From positions 1-64,000 of the forward strand of contig RSEH01000018.1 in the NCBI GenBank assembly GCA_006503475.1: a stretch of DNA of 64,000 bases. The letters are read 5' to 3'. The position numbers and the translations under genes are program-made. Source of the DNA: Stentor roeselii (taxonomy: Eukaryota > Ciliophora > Heterotrichea > Heterotrichida > Stentoridae). This document shows, piece after piece, positions 44,039 through 55,333 of the stretch. The notes under the pieces are model-generated. The model had not been told where the DNA came from, made no database searches, and was given only the letters and a program-made list of their open reading frames with translations. Positions within the stretch are counted from its first letter, which is position 1. Every line of letters begins with the position of its first letter.

Positions 44039-45724
44039 CTACTTGCTTACTTCGTCTTTATAGGACTTCTTAATATAATTGGTTCCTTTTTTGGTCTGTT
44101 TCTCCTCTTCTTGAATAGGTTTAGTTTCCTTGGGTTTCTTAAGGATTTCCGCAGCTTGTTCAACATTTCCCCATGCAGGAGGTCTAGTTTCTTTATTCTT
44201 GTTTTCATAATGTTTGATATATGCAGGTTCGTCTTCATGTTTCTTGTCTTCATGGTTTCGATTTTGCCTTCTGTCGTATCCCCTGTTGCGATCTCCTCGA
44301 TCAGTTCTATCCCCTCGATCGGCTCTATCCCCTCTATCCCCTCTTTCCACTCTCTCCACTCTCTCTCCTCTATCCCCTCTATCCCCTCTATCCCCTCTAT
44401 CCCCTCTATCTCCTCGATCGCCTCTTTCAGCTCGGTCTCCTCTTCTCCTATCATCAAAGCCTCCCCTTCTATATCCATCATATCCTCTCCTTCTATGCTC
44501 ATGGCCTTCCTCTTGATGATTCTCAGCTCCCCATTCATCTCTCGTTTCTTTTCCTTCAGCTGGTCTCTCATCATCTGCTTCTCTTCTTCTTGTATCTGGA
44601 CGACTGTCTGGCTTTTTTCGATACCCTCTCCGGTTTCCCCTCCCCCCCCGGCCGCTGTGCGGCCGGTAATTGTCTTCGGCTTCGTGAGGCTTTTCTGGCT
44701 CTTGTCTTTCTGGCTTTGATGGCGGGTCCTCTGCTTGGACTTCTTTAACTTCTGGCTTTTCTTCTTTGTTTTCACGGACTTCTGCTGGTTTTGGGTCAGG
44801 ATGGTGCTCGGATGGAACTGCTGGTGGCTTTGATTCTGGCTTTTCTGGTTCTCGAGGGTCTGAGTCTTTGAGTTCTTTTTTGATGTATCTTTTCTCGTGT
44901 TGAGGTGGGACTTCTTCGACTTCATTTGGCTTTTTCTCGGTTTCTAGTCGCTTTTCGAACTCTAGTTCTTGTCTTAAAGTGTCGACTGGCCTTGCATCTC
45001 CGAATGGGTTGCTCTTGGGCTTTGAGGCCTGGGAAGATTGAACTACTGGACGGTGAGTTTCTTCTGAAGGTGCTATCGTGATTTTAGTCGGTTGTTTTTC
45101 AGATTTGTTTTTGTTTTCGAATTTCCTTTCGTAGTGCTTTTCTGGTCTTTCTTCATCACGTTCGTAGTTTCGGTTTTGATTATAACTTTTTTTTTCGTAG
45201 CTCTTTTCGTAGCTTTTTTCGTAGCTTTTTTCGTAGCTTTTTTCGTATCCTTTGTAATCATCGTAATTTTTGCGTCCTCCACGTCCTCCTCGTCCACCTC
45301 TGCCTTGTCCTCTTCCACCTCTTCCATTTCCTTTATGAAAGCTTCCATGTTTATTCAAAGATGCAGTAAGTAGCCTTCCACAAACTTCAGTGTCATGTCT
45401 TTCAGCAATTTTCATAGCATCTGCAGCAGTGTTTACTTTGACAGTAGCCATCCCATTAGGTCCTCTTTCCCCTTGTTCTAAGACGATTTCAGCCTGATCT
45501 GAAAGCTGTAGTTCACTTCTCAAGTCTCGTTCACTAATGCGATATGACAAGTTGGCCAAGTACATTGTTAAAGGGAATGATTGGGTCTTAACAGCGGAAA
45601 TCAGATTGTCTCGTCTTGAGTTCTGGGCAGTCACAAGTGATTTCTGTTCCGGAGCAGGGCGCTCTTGGTCGCTCCATTCCTCTTCACTTTCGTCTGCCCA
45701 GTTGGATTTTTTCTGTCCTTCCAT
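44039..45724 (-). CDS. eIF4B/eIF4H-like RRM protein with RGG/RGD repeats
   Basis: 561 aa. The N-terminus KKSNWADESEEEW is typical of eIF4B. An RRM follows at about 50-120 (MYLANLSYRISERDL as RNP2, GMATVKV as RNP1). Then come a Gly-Arg tract (RGGRGQGRGGRGGRGG), a tandem SYEK repeat, a P/E/K-rich linker, an RGD/RGE repeat block, and a C-terminal K/E-rich helix (WGNVEQAAEILKKPKE). eIF4B/4H stimulate the eIF4A helicase during translation initiation. The RRM and WADE motif support this family; the repeat-rich tail is expanded. The ATG directly follows TTATAA. Confidence 0.75.
   Translation of the reverse strand: MEGQKKSNWADESEEEWSDQERPAPEQKSLVTAQNSRRDNLISAVKTQSFPLTMYLANLSYRISERDLRSELQLSDQAEIVLEQGERGPNGMATVKVNTAADAMKIAERHDTEVCGRLLTASLNKHGSFHKGNGRGGRGQGRGGRGGRGGRKNYDDYKGYEKSYEKSYEKSYEKSYEKKSYNQNRNYERDEERPEKHYERKFENKNKSEKQPTKITIAPSEETHRPVVQSSQASKPKSNPFGDARPVDTLRQELEFEKRLETEKKPNEVEEVPPQHEKRYIKKELKDSDPREPEKPESKPPAVPSEHHPDPKPAEVRENKEEKPEVKEVQAEDPPSKPERQEPEKPHEAEDNYRPHSGRGGRGNRRGYRKKPDSRPDTRRREADDERPAEGKETRDEWGAENHQEEGHEHRRRGYDGYRRGGFDDRRRGDRAERGDRGDRGDRGDRGDRGDRGERVERVERGDRGDRADRGDRTDRGDRNRGYDRRQNRNHEDKKHEDEPAYIKHYENKNKETRPPAWGNVEQAAEILKKPKETKPIQEEEKQTKKGTNYIKKSYKDEVSK
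44285..44440. repeat. Tandem 9-bp repeat coding RGD/RGE
   Basis: On the plus strand units near CCTCTATCC repeat many times with variants (CGATC, ACTCT, TTTCC). On the coding strand they read RGD repeats with RGE, VERVE and RAD variants inside the eIF4B-like protein. Slippage-prone DNA. Confidence 0.8.
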
Positions 45725-45766
45725 TTATAATTTCTCTAGCTCATTAGTTAACCTGCTAAGAGTAGT

Positions 45767-46042
45767 TTATTTTTGTGAAAGGTCACCAATAGACTGATAC
45801 AAGTCCATAATCTGTTCCTCCCTCTTCTCCATTTTATCAGCAGCTTTATTGACCCAAGCTTCTAATTCAACGACGCGTGTTCGAAGCGCTTCATTTTCTT
45901 CAAAAACCTCTTCAAGTGCGTCTTTAATGGCTCGAATATGTTCAATTTTCGCTTCACACCCAATACAGTCCCTTTCTTGTAAAGTGAAAAAGTTAGGATC
46001 CCCCTTGAAAGGTTTGGGGACTCGTTCGTCATCATCACTCAT
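45767..46042 (-). CDS. Small coiled-coil protein
   Basis: 91 aa. An acidic start (SDDDERVPKPFKGDP), a CIGC pair, then a heptad coiled coil to the end (ALEEVFEENEALRTRVVELEAWV). The start is 31 bp downstream of the previous gene's stop and the end is 42 bp before the eIF4B-like start. The length matches a free dimerising adaptor, but no family is recognised. Confidence 0.6.
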   Translation of the reverse strand: MSDDDERVPKPFKGDPNFFTLQERDCIGCEAKIEHIRAIKDALEEVFEENEALRTRVVELEAWVNKAADKMEKREEQIMDLYQSIGDLSQK

Positions 46043-46073
46043 TGTTAATTATTATATGTTTATACGAACATGA

Positions 46074-47465
46074 TCATTCTATTTCAAACATTTTCAACTC
46101 GCTGTAGGTGTTACTGAGAAGCAGGTATTTTTCGTCGATTTCTAGAGCGGTTATCGCGTCGTCGAAAACCTTGACTGCTACTAAAAGCTGGAAAATCACT
46201 GTGTGCCAGATTAGCAGAAGACCGTTCTATGTAAGATTTACGGAGTAACCTGCGAATATTCGCTCTTTGGATTGGTGGTAACGCAGAGTTGTTATGTGGA
46301 TGTCGTCGATGTGGGGACGGAAACGTGCTAGGATCTCGTAGGAACGACTGTCTGAGTAGACTGCAATGCTGTCTCCTACTCCTAGGTACATGCAACCTAG
46401 ACTCACTTGCAAATCCCAGATAGTTTCCCCACAACTGACAGTATACTGATACTTGGGTATAGAATTTTCTAAAAGATAAACCAAGACCTTTCCACATTCC
46501 GATCCCAAAAACACTTTTTTTGTGACTTTATCATAAAAAAGCGAGACCAGTCGATCCCTAGCATTCGACTTGATATTTCCCTGAGAGTCACAAGAAGTGA
46601 GTCTCTGTTTAAGACTTCCTCCTCCAACAACATCATGAAAAATTTCAGTTCCCTGAGTCCTAAAAACCGAAACCTTAAGTATAGAGTCAGTGCTAATACT
46701 AAGAACCAAGTCATCATCGCCACTGATACCAACAACAGGACTGCCATGAACCTTAAAAAACTGTTTTCCAGCCAAGTTCACTTTATCCCCATCATAAATT
46801 CCTTTAGAATTCGGTCCTAGTTTCATTTTAAACCTGACCACAAGTAAACTTCCATTGTCAAGTCCAAAAATCATTTCAAAAGAGTTTTTTTTCCAATAAG
46901 AAGTTTTAACCTGTTCTTTAACCTCCGCACTTTCGATTTTAAACAAGTTGTCATCAAAGCCTAAAATCGCGACTTGGCCGTAGTATTGAGACTCGATCAA
47001 GGACCAAAGTTTTCCGATTCCTTTGAAAACTGAGGAATACTCAGCAGTGGTGATGACTGTTTTTACCTCGGGTATCAGTTTGACTGAAGTTACAGAGTAA
47101 GTGTCTGAGACTCTTAATGTTGAGACTAGTTCAAGAGGTAGACAAACGACAGGCACTGATAAAATTTCTTTGATTAGAGGATGACAAAGAACATCTTCTC
47201 TGAACCTTAGTTGATATAAAAATGCGTTGATTTCTTCTTGCAATTTTGATAAGTATTCAAAGTCAAAACTCTCCAGACGGGTCCAGACGAAGTTGTTTAT
47301 CAAATATAAAGTTCTGGATATTGTCTTAAAGGCTAGGTTTAAGTCTTCGATAGTCACCTCTGCTGTCCATACATGACCGCCTTTGTTGCATAAAACGACG
47401 AAATTTAGAGTTTTTTTTAAACTACTCGGTTTGACCCCCACTATTCTTAGGGTGCTTTCAGACAT
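46074..47465 (-). CDS. PX-like domain plus beta-propeller protein
   Basis: 458 aa after removing a 15-nt intron (46227-46241). The start chosen is ATG 47465, just past the upstream gene's TAA. Residues about 5-105 resemble a PX phosphoinositide-binding fold (LNFVVLCNKGGHVW, RLESFDFEYLSKLQEEINAFLYQL, HPLIKEIL). The remainder forms degenerate WD40-like blades (TVITTAEYSSVFKGIG, VFLGSECGKVLVYLL, IFAGYSNGLLIWH), the last blade being restored by the intron. It ends in TGA; reading through would enter the next gene. An endosomal or membrane-trafficking scaffold is plausible, by analogy only. Confidence 0.65.
46227..46241 (-). other. 15-nt intron
   Basis: GTAAATCTTACATAG, with A at position 10 and an in-frame TAG. 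Removal joins AGYS to NGLLIWH, completing a WD-type blade. Confidence 0.9.
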
Positions 47466-47470
47466 ATTTA

Positions 47471-50400
47471 TTACTTCGACTTCTTCGCGAACAGGTTCCA
47501 CTTCTTCTTCGAGTCGACTCTCGGAAGTACCTCAATACCCAGGACTCCAGTAAGCACTTGAAGAATCTTCAAGCTTTCACTATCCACAGTCTTCAAAGAA
47601 CCTACAAATTTCTGAAAAATACTTTTGAAATGTTCTAAATCTAAACTTTTCATCGCTTTCAACTCCTGGTCCAACCGGCGAATCTCTTCTTGCAAGGCAC
47701 GAATATGTCCTTTAAACATCTTCAAACGTGATTTTTTTTCAACAAGACGCGTTTGGAGCTTTTGGATCATTTTTTTTTGTTCTAACATTTTTGAATGCGC
47801 TCTGTAGTTGCCTTCTTGAATGTTCGCTTCGCTCACACTTGAAATGTCAGACATTCGACTCTCGTCTGAAATAATTGAAGGCTCTTGAAAACGGATGATG
47901 AAGTTTTCCTGGCCTAATATTTCTTTGCAGAAGTTTAGGACTGACTCTGGGTATGGGTGTTGGATTAGTGGTTTTAGTTTGCTTAGGTATTTCTCGATTG
48001 AAAGGCTTGGAATGCTGTCTGCTGTGTGGCATACTCGAGTTGGAGAACTTTCTTTTGAATCTTGGATTAGATCTCGACGTGGAGGAGGGGTCATCGATCT
48101 AAGTTCTTTTTCCAAAGCAGTAGTATTCCTCATATAAGTCGCTAATTTATTCTTATACTCAATAATCTGCTTCTTATCCTGTTCAGCCTCCAAAGTGATT
48201 TCCCTAACCCTATTCTCAAACTCAAAAATCTGCGAAGACTGCTGACTTCTAATTTGTTTTAAATTATCAATTTCATCATTCAAGTCTTCTTGTTTTTCAA
48301 GAATTTCCGAGTTTTCCTGCAGAGCCTTTTTGAGTTTTTGCTCTAAACTAGACTTATTTTGTTCTAAAGTCGAGTTAATAGAGTCAAGTTTCGAGTACTG
48401 AGCCCTTAAAGTCGATATTTCATTTCGAACTTGAGAATTATCTAGAGTTGCCTAAATGTTTTTTACAGTTCTCGTCATATTTTCCAAGTTTCTTTCAGTT
48501 GACTCTTTTTCTTTTAATATCTTTTGTACGTAGTTACTGCTATTTGTCAGTTCTTGGCTGAGTTCTTGAATTTTTTTGGACTTTTCGTTGAGTTCTGATG
48601 AGATTTTGCTGAGTTGAAGCTCGATTTCTGCTTTTTCTGAAAGAATTTCTTTGATTTTTATATCTTTTTTCGAAAGTTCTGAGGAGATTTGTTTTGATTC
48701 CTCTGAAAAAATGTTGATTTTCCTTTTTAAGTCGTCATTTTCCTTTGAAAGTTCGTATTTTTCAAGTTTGAGGTCATCTTGTTTGTCTTGAGAATGCGAT
48801 TTGAATGAAGAAAATTCGGCTTCGATCTTTTTGTAAGCGGCTTCCAAAAGTTTTAGCTTTAGGGAAGAGTTTTTCATCGATTCTTTCAACTTGTTTATTG
48901 AGTCTGTAGTCAATTCGATGTCGAAAAGCTCGAAAAAATAAAGAGATGTTGAGGGTCTCTCTGGAGATACTTGAATTTCAAATGATGATAATGATAGTTC
49001 TGGAGAATTTTTAGAAAAAAATTTGGATTTAATGGAAAAACTGTCAGAAAGGGTCAGAATTTGAAGGTTTTCCGGGTTTTTTAAGGGAGTGATTGAGTTT
49101 TGATTAGCTTTTAATGATGATTGAAGATTTTCGTTCTCGGATTTAAGATTTTTGTTTTCAGATTGAAGATATTTGTTCTGGGATTCAATATTTTCCTTCT
49201 CGGATTGAAGATTTTTGTTCTCGGATTGAAGATTTTCCTTCTCGGATTGAAGATTTTCCCTCTCTGATTGAAGATTTTTGTTCTCGGATTGAAGATTTTC
49301 CTTCTCAGATTCAAGATTTTCCTTCTCTGATTGAAGATTTTCCTTCTCGGACTGAAGGGCTGTTAAAATCTCTTTCATAGAAATTATTTCTTTTTTATAA
49401 TTTCGACATTTCCCAATTTTTCCCTGAAGTTTTACAGAAAGATCTTCAAAATCTAAAAGACTTTTTTTAATGGTTTCATTCGCAGCATCCTGAAGTTGGG
49501 TTAAATTCTGATTCTTCATTTCCAGATCAACAAGATTTTTCCTAACCTGATCATTTTCCTTTATAACCTCCTGAAGTTGATCCAAGGTATCCTTCAATTC
49601 AATTTCAAATTTCCTATTAAGCCTTTCCAAATCCATTCCTTTCCTCAATTCATTTTCACTGGTAATATTTTCCTCTTTTTCCCTTTCAAATTTCATTATA
49701 ACATCTTCCTTTTGAGCGATAATTTCAAGTAAAGAAGAAATTTCATTCATTCTATCCTGAGCAAGTTTTTCATTTTCCTTAAGAAAGCCCTGAAGAATAG
49801 AAATTTTACTTTTATAATTTTCAATAATTTCACTATTTTCATAATAATCATTTTGTTGCTCCTTAAATTTTTTTATTTCTTCTTCTTTTTTATCAAGAGT
49901 TCGACTTAAGTCAGTAATTGTTTCTTCGTATTGGTCGCATTGAGATTTGAAGTCTTTCAGACTTTTTGCAAGCTTTGACTGAGACTTGTTGTAAAGAGAT
50001 TCAAAATTTTTTAATGAAAATTCTTGAGTTTCTAGTCTTTCTTTGCATTCTTTTAAAGATTTTTCTGAGATTTCTAAAGATTTTTCTGAGATTTCTAAAG
50101 ATTTTTGAGTGTTTTGTAGATTTTCATAGGATTTTGAACAGGTTTCATGGGTTTTTTCTAAATCGCTTAGCTTTTTAAGGAGTTCAGCTGATTGATTGTT
50201 GGAAAATTGTAGAGATTTTTCTAGGTTTTCTTGATTTTTTAGCTGTTTTTCTAGTGATTCGAAAGATTCTTGAAGGATTTTGTTGTTTTCTAAGGATTTT
50301 TGGGAGTCTTTGAGTTGTTGGTTTAGAATTTTGAATTGATTTTGAAGTTCTTGAAGAGATTCTTGGAGTTGAAGATTTTCTAAAGATTGTAATAGGGAGT

Positions 50401-52771
50401 CTTTTTTTAGTTTTTCTAGGAATTCTTGGTCAGTTGTTGAGGATTCTAGTTTTTTTAATTGGATCAGTTCAAGTTCAGCATCTTTGAACTTTTGCTTAAA
50501 TATTGAAGCTTCTGAAGAGGCTTTTGAGAGGTTTTCGAGTTCTTTTTTGGCTTTTTCAGATAATTCTTCGTTTTTTCGGAGACAGTCATCGAAATCGTTT
50601 TCTAATAACTTCAGTTCTTTTTCTGCTTTTTCCCTTTCTTCGAACATATCTTGCAGCTCTAGATGTTTTTCTTGTAATTCTGAAATTTTTTCTGCAATTT
50701 CCAAATTTTTTTTTGATATTTCCTCATTTTTTCCTAATATTTCCTCATTTTTTTCTGATATTTCTGCTTTTTTTCTTGCTAATTCTGCTTTTTGTTCTAC
50801 TAATTCTGCATTTTTTTCTACTATTTCTTTATTTTTTTCCCCTATTTCTGCATTTTTTTCATCAAGTTCAGTAATTTTTTTTTTTATTTCTTGTTCGGTC
50901 ACCTTACATTTTTCTCTGAAATCCTGATTTTCTTTAAGTAACGCTGAAACTTGAGAATTTTTTTCTTTCAGCTGTTCAGAAATCATTGAAATTTCTTTTC
51001 TATTATCATTAAGTAAGTTCTCCAAAGTGATAATCTGTTCCTTAAGTTGATAAACTACCAATTCTCTTTCCTTTTCCCTTTCATCAATTTCACTCTTAAT
51101 CTCCAGAAGTTCCTTTTCCCTCTCAAAAGCCTTTTCTTTCCAATTCTCAGTATTTTCCAAAGACTTTTTCCAATCCTTCTCCGCATTTTCCCTAACTTCC
51201 TTCAATTTCATCTGATATTCCAAAACAGTCCCTTTCACTTCTCTCAAATCTCTCTGAAATCTATTTCTTTCCTCTTCACATTCCATCAATTTTTCCCTAA
51301 TTTCTCGATTTTCCTGTATTTTCCACTTTTTTTCCTTATAAACTTTAACAACATCCTCAAGTCTGCAAAAAAATTTATTCATCTGTTCAACTCGACCCAA
51401 AAGCGAATTTTCAACATTTCCCATCAAATTCTCAAAAACTTTTTCATAGTTCTTCAAAGTTTCTAAAGCTTTCGGCGATTCAATTTTTTGAGCGAAGCTC
51501 ATCTCAAAGCTCGAATTTTTTCCGAAAGGAGTCCCGACGACTGAAAAGCCTTCAGACAAGCTTTCAGCGGCTTTCATGGAAGAAGTGGCTCCGATTTTAT
51601 CAAAACTGTAAATTGTAGAAAAAGTGTTTCGAAGAGTTTCAACTTCTTCTGACTTGGCTTTTACTGCTTCTGAGTAAAAATCTGCGATGAGATTTTCACG
51701 TCTTAAGATGTCTTCTAAGTCTTTGTTTTCTTTCTCGAGTCGGGAACTTGAAAGACGAAGAAGTTCTGAATCGTTTGAACTTGGCCTTGGAAGACTTTTT
51801 ACTTCAAGTTTTTGGATTTGGTTGAAAGGGTTGGAGAAGATTGACGTGTCTTGGCTTAAAATGCTGTCTTTTAAACGAGATGCTAGGTCTTCTAAGGTTT
51901 TGGTTCTTCTTAGTTTTAATAGTTTTTCAACGTCGGATAAAGTGTCTTTTAAGGCTTTTTCTAAGGTGAGGACTTTGGACTTTAGGATTGAGTTTATTGA
52001 GGATGATTTTCGTAACTCGACTTCGTAGTGGCTGATTATTGAACTGATCGCTGGAGGGACTACTGGGTTTTTAGAACAGTAGTCTTTCCAGGATTTGTAC
52101 AGGTCTCTTTCTTCAATAGTCTTTTGCAACTCACTTTGTAACTGATCAATTTTAACCTTTTCCTCATGTTTTTTCCTTTCCTTCGGTGAAACAGACCTGC
52201 TGATAGGTGACCCAGACCTATTTCTATTAATAGGCGAGAAGTCCTTAGGCTTAGCAAGTCGAAGCATGCTCCTAGTGACACTTCCTTTAATTCCCTGAAA
52301 AACTGGAGTCTTACTTCTAACTTCCTTCGCCTCTTTATGCTGTTTTTTGATACTATTAAGTTCAACCCTGGTCTTTTCAAGTTCTTTCTGCAAGTTGCAC
52401 ATTTCCTGTTCCTGTTTCTCAAGCAGCTTCTTCTTCGACATCAACTTTTCCTCAAAGTTCTTCAAAACCAACGACTCGGTCTGACTCCCTTCAAGAGAAG
52501 TAATCTTATCACTTAAATCACTGACAACTCGAGTTAAAAACGTGTTTTCCCTTCGAAGTTTTTCAGATTCCTTTAAAAACTCGCTTTGTGACTCACGTTT
52601 TTTCGAGTTTGGAGAAACTTTAGCTCTTGAATCTTCTTCGAAAAGACTTGCACAGTTCGACATGAACTCATGGTACTTTCCTTGAAGTGCATCTAGTTTT
52701 GATTTTAACTTTGGACCGGCGCTGGTGGAACTGGGGACTTGGGCTAAACGATTTCCTAGCTTTGGACGCAT
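47471..52771 (-). CDS. Long coiled-coil protein, 1,761 aa
   Basis: Two long frames join over a 15-nt intron (48452-48466) into one protein. The N-terminal 100 residues and a segment near 150-200 (SPINRNRSGSPISRS) are basic and Ser-rich. From about 220 to 1,600 nearly everything is heptad coiled coil of E, K, L, N and Q, with internally repeated blocks. The last 200 residues include a shorter helical domain (RLVEKKSRLKMFKGHIRALQEEIRRL). This recalls golgins, centrosomal or filament-forming proteins, but composition alone cannot name one. The stop is 5 bp from the downstream gene's ATG. Confidence 0.75.
48452..48466 (-). other. 15-nt intron
   Basis: GTAAAAAACATTTAG, with A at position 10; its TAG otherwise ends the first frame. 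The downstream exon has no ATG until far inside, supporting a single gene. Confidence 0.9.
49111..49360. repeat. 21-bp tandem repeat encoding coiled-coil heptads
   Basis: Plus-strand units close to TTGAAGATTTTCCTTCTCGGA recur about eleven times. Coded on the minus strand, each is one seven-residue heptad of the LQSEKEN type, so DNA unit and structural unit coincide. Confidence 0.85.
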
Positions 52772-52873
52772 TTTTAAATATATGAAGGATTTGGTGAGGA
52801 GTTAGAATTGGAAGAAAAGAGGTTAAAGGTCAGTTGGAAGAATGAAGATTTATTGGATTAGAAAGAAGAAGAT

Positions 52874-54211
52874 ATGGAAATTTTTGTTTTTTGTTTAGGT
52901 TTATTCTGCGCTTTTGCAAGTTTTTTTACACCTGAACAAGTCCATCTTGCCCTTGGGAACAATGAGGATGAAATGACTGTCACCTGGGCTGCTCTAGCTC
53001 CAAGTAACGATTCAGTTGTTCAGTACTCTGAAGTCAGTCATTTGGAAAGTTTGGAGAAGGACTTGGATTTTCAGTTTAATTCTCCTGGAATATGGAAAAA
53101 ATTTCCGAATTTGGACTTTCCTTATGTTTTTCAAAGGTTTTTATTCTCCTGCTCTGCAACCATGAAAAATTTAAAACAGGGAAAATTTTACAAGTATCGA
53201 GTTGGCTCTGATGTTTTTGGGTGGAGTGAAGTTTTTTTGTTCAGGGCGAAAAAAAACTTTGATGAGGAAAAAATATCGAAGGTTATTGTTTTTGGAGATT
53301 TAGGGAATAGTCCTGAAAATAGCTGGACTGTTGCTTCGGTTTTGAAGGAAGTCGAAAAATTTGAGTATGATGCAGTTATTCATAATGGAGATTTCGCTTA
53401 TGATTTTAATTCGAAGGATGGAAAGAAAGGAGATATCTTCATGCGTGAAATCGAGCCAATAGCAAGTAAAATTCCTTATATGGTAGCTATCGGTAATCAC
53501 GAAAAATCATTTAGAATTCTTCATTACTACCACCGTTTTTCAATGCCAGGTGATTCTTGGAACCTATTCTACTCCTTCAACCTAGGAAAAATCCATTTCC
53601 TTTCCTATTCAACAGAGCTAATCTTCGACAAATGGTCAACTCTTCAAAAATCCCAAGAAGACTTCATAAAATCCGACTTAAAATCTCTAAACCGTTCAAA
53701 GTACCCATTTCTGGTAGTATTCGGCCACCGTCCTCTCTACTGCAGTGCTCAAAGAGTTCCTTTAAAGCGATCAAAGCGAAAGCCTCCCTTAGAGAGACAC
53801 AACAGTGACTGCCTGACACAAGCTCCTTTAGTTCGAAAGACTTTCGAAGGACTTTGGAAGGAGTTCAATGTAGATCTAATAGTTTCCGCACATGTCCACG
53901 CCTATGAAAGAATCCGGCCAGTCTTCAAAGAAAAACCCGTCGCTTGCGACGAGGAAAGCAAAAATTTAATAGTCGGGTGTCACGCTCCTGTTCACGTCAT
54001 CAGTGGAAACCCAGGACAGGACGAGTCTTATGCACCAGTCAGCACTACACCTTTAGACATCTCAGTTTTTCAAGATGACCGGGTAGGTTACGGCAGAATC
54101 ACTGCTTTTAACGAAACTCACCTTCTCTGGGAACAGGTCATCAGCAGTACTTCAGAAGTTTCAGATTTTCTATGGATAGTGAAACCTTTAAATAAATCCC
54201 TTCAGAAGTAA
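52874..54211 (+). CDS. Purple acid phosphatase, secreted
   Basis: 445 aa. A signal peptide (MEIFVFCLGLFCAFASFF) precedes a fibronectin-like N-terminal domain (PEQVHLALGNNEDEMTVTW). The metallophosphatase motifs are GDLG at 141-144, NGDFAY 171-176, GNHE 207-210, GHRP 284-287 and SAHVHAYER ending at 346. They supply the di-metal ligands, including the Tyr that gives the purple colour. The usual G of GHxH is replaced by A. It probably hydrolyses phosphate esters in lysosomes or outside the cell. Start codons of this gene and the divergent coiled-coil gene are 102 bp apart. Confidence 0.9.
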   Translation: MEIFVFCLGLFCAFASFFTPEQVHLALGNNEDEMTVTWAALAPSNDSVVQYSEVSHLESLEKDLDFQFNSPGIWKKFPNLDFPYVFQRFLFSCSATMKNLKQGKFYKYRVGSDVFGWSEVFLFRAKKNFDEEKISKVIVFGDLGNSPENSWTVASVLKEVEKFEYDAVIHNGDFAYDFNSKDGKKGDIFMREIEPIASKIPYMVAIGNHEKSFRILHYYHRFSMPGDSWNLFYSFNLGKIHFLSYSTELIFDKWSTLQKSQEDFIKSDLKSLNRSKYPFLVVFGHRPLYCSAQRVPLKRSKRKPPLERHNSDCLTQAPLVRKTFEGLWKEFNVDLIVSAHVHAYERIRPVFKEKPVACDEESKNLIVGCHAPVHVISGNPGQDESYAPVSTTPLDISVFQDDRVGYGRITAFNETHLLWEQVISSTSEVSDFLWIVKPLNKSLQK

Positions 54212-54314
54212 ATCTTAAAAAATTCCTAAAAATACAAAAATCTAAAATCTTAAAACTTAAAATTTTTCAAAATCTTTAATCTCCATCTTTCCATTCACAG
54301 GGGGTCTCATTATA

Positions 54315-55247
54315 ATGTTTGACGTTTGCAGGAACTGTGAAGAGCGAGGACTGATAACAAATTATCAAGAAGGCAATGTAGTCTGTCGTCATTGTGGAGT
54401 AGTAGCAATCGACAGAATGATCGACGAGTCCTCAGAATGGCGGAACTTCGCCAAAGACTCAAGCGCGCAAGGCGGAGACGACCCGAAGCGAGTGGGCCAG
54501 GCAAACAACGACCTTCTCAGCGACCGAGGCCTTTGCACAGTGATATCTGGAATAGGCGGCAAACATTCAGACCTGACCCGATGGAACCAGCGGTCAATTC
54601 AGTCAAATGAAGACAAAATCCTTTCTAGAGGCTTTCAAACAATCGACGAGATCTCGTCAACCATGAACTTGACAGACGTGATTAAAGAAGAAGCCAAGAT
54701 TTTATTCAAGGAAATCGAACAGAAAAAGTCAATAAAAGGAAGAAGTCACAATTCAATCGTCGGTTCATGCATTTTTCTCGCTTGTCGAAAAAAAAATAAC
54801 GCCAGGTCTATTCGTGAGATCGGCATGCATCTTAATGTGGACAAGAAAGATATTTTAAAGTGTTATTCACTTATTAAGAAGATTATGCCTATGAAAAATA
54901 ATATCACTCGCTCTGCAGCTGAATATGCGAAAAGATATGCTTATGAACTGGGGCAAGATGAACTTGTGAAGAGATTTGCACAGAATGTTGCTGATAAGGC
55001 TAATGAACTTGGCCTTGTCACTGGAAAAAATCCTTTAACTGTTGCTAGTGCCGCTGTTTATATGGTCGCACAAGTCGCTGGAAAGGGAATTACTTATACT
55101 GAGATCACTGAAGTTTCGACGATTAAGGAAATCACTATTAGGAAATGCTTTAAGGAACTTAAGGAAAAAAAAAAAGAACTTTTTGTTGAGAGAGAATTAC
55201 CACCTGGGTGGAGTTTAGACAATTTAGATAAAGGAGCTAATACTTAG
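54315..55247 (+). CDS. TFIIB: Transcription initiation factor TFIIB
   Basis: 310 aa, standard length. The zinc ribbon uses Cys5, Cys8, Cys24 and Cys27 (CRNC, CRHCG). The B-reader region contains ESSEWRNFAKD. Two cyclin repeats follow, with SIVGSCIFLACRKKNNARSIREI and NPLTVASAAVYMVAQVAGKGITYTEI. TFIIB bridges TBP-DNA and RNA polymerase II and helps choose the start site. This is relevant here because start codons sit so close to TATAA sequences. The ATG is immediately preceded by ATTATA. Confidence 0.95.
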   Translation: MFDVCRNCEERGLITNYQEGNVVCRHCGVVAIDRMIDESSEWRNFAKDSSAQGGDDPKRVGQANNDLLSDRGLCTVISGIGGKHSDLTRWNQRSIQSNEDKILSRGFQTIDEISSTMNLTDVIKEEAKILFKEIEQKKSIKGRSHNSIVGSCIFLACRKKNNARSIREIGMHLNVDKKDILKCYSLIKKIMPMKNNITRSAAEYAKRYAYELGQDELVKRFAQNVADKANELGLVTGKNPLTVASAAVYMVAQVAGKGITYTEITEVSTIKEITIRKCFKELKEKKKELFVERELPPGWSLDNLDKGANT

Positions 55248-55333
55248 TATTTAAGAAGTTATGTATTTGGAGGTTTTGAGGAGTTGGGTGAAGTGGATTG
55301 AAAGTTTATTTTATTTTAAGAGATTGGAAAATA

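Noticed and set aside
44285-44440. CRISPR-like array
   Set aside because: Repeats are 9 bp, contiguous and coding, with no spacers.
44111-44925. Long alternative frames over the RGD-repeat region
   Set aside because: The repeat lacks stops in several frames; only the minus-strand frame with the RRM and WADE motif is protein-like throughout.
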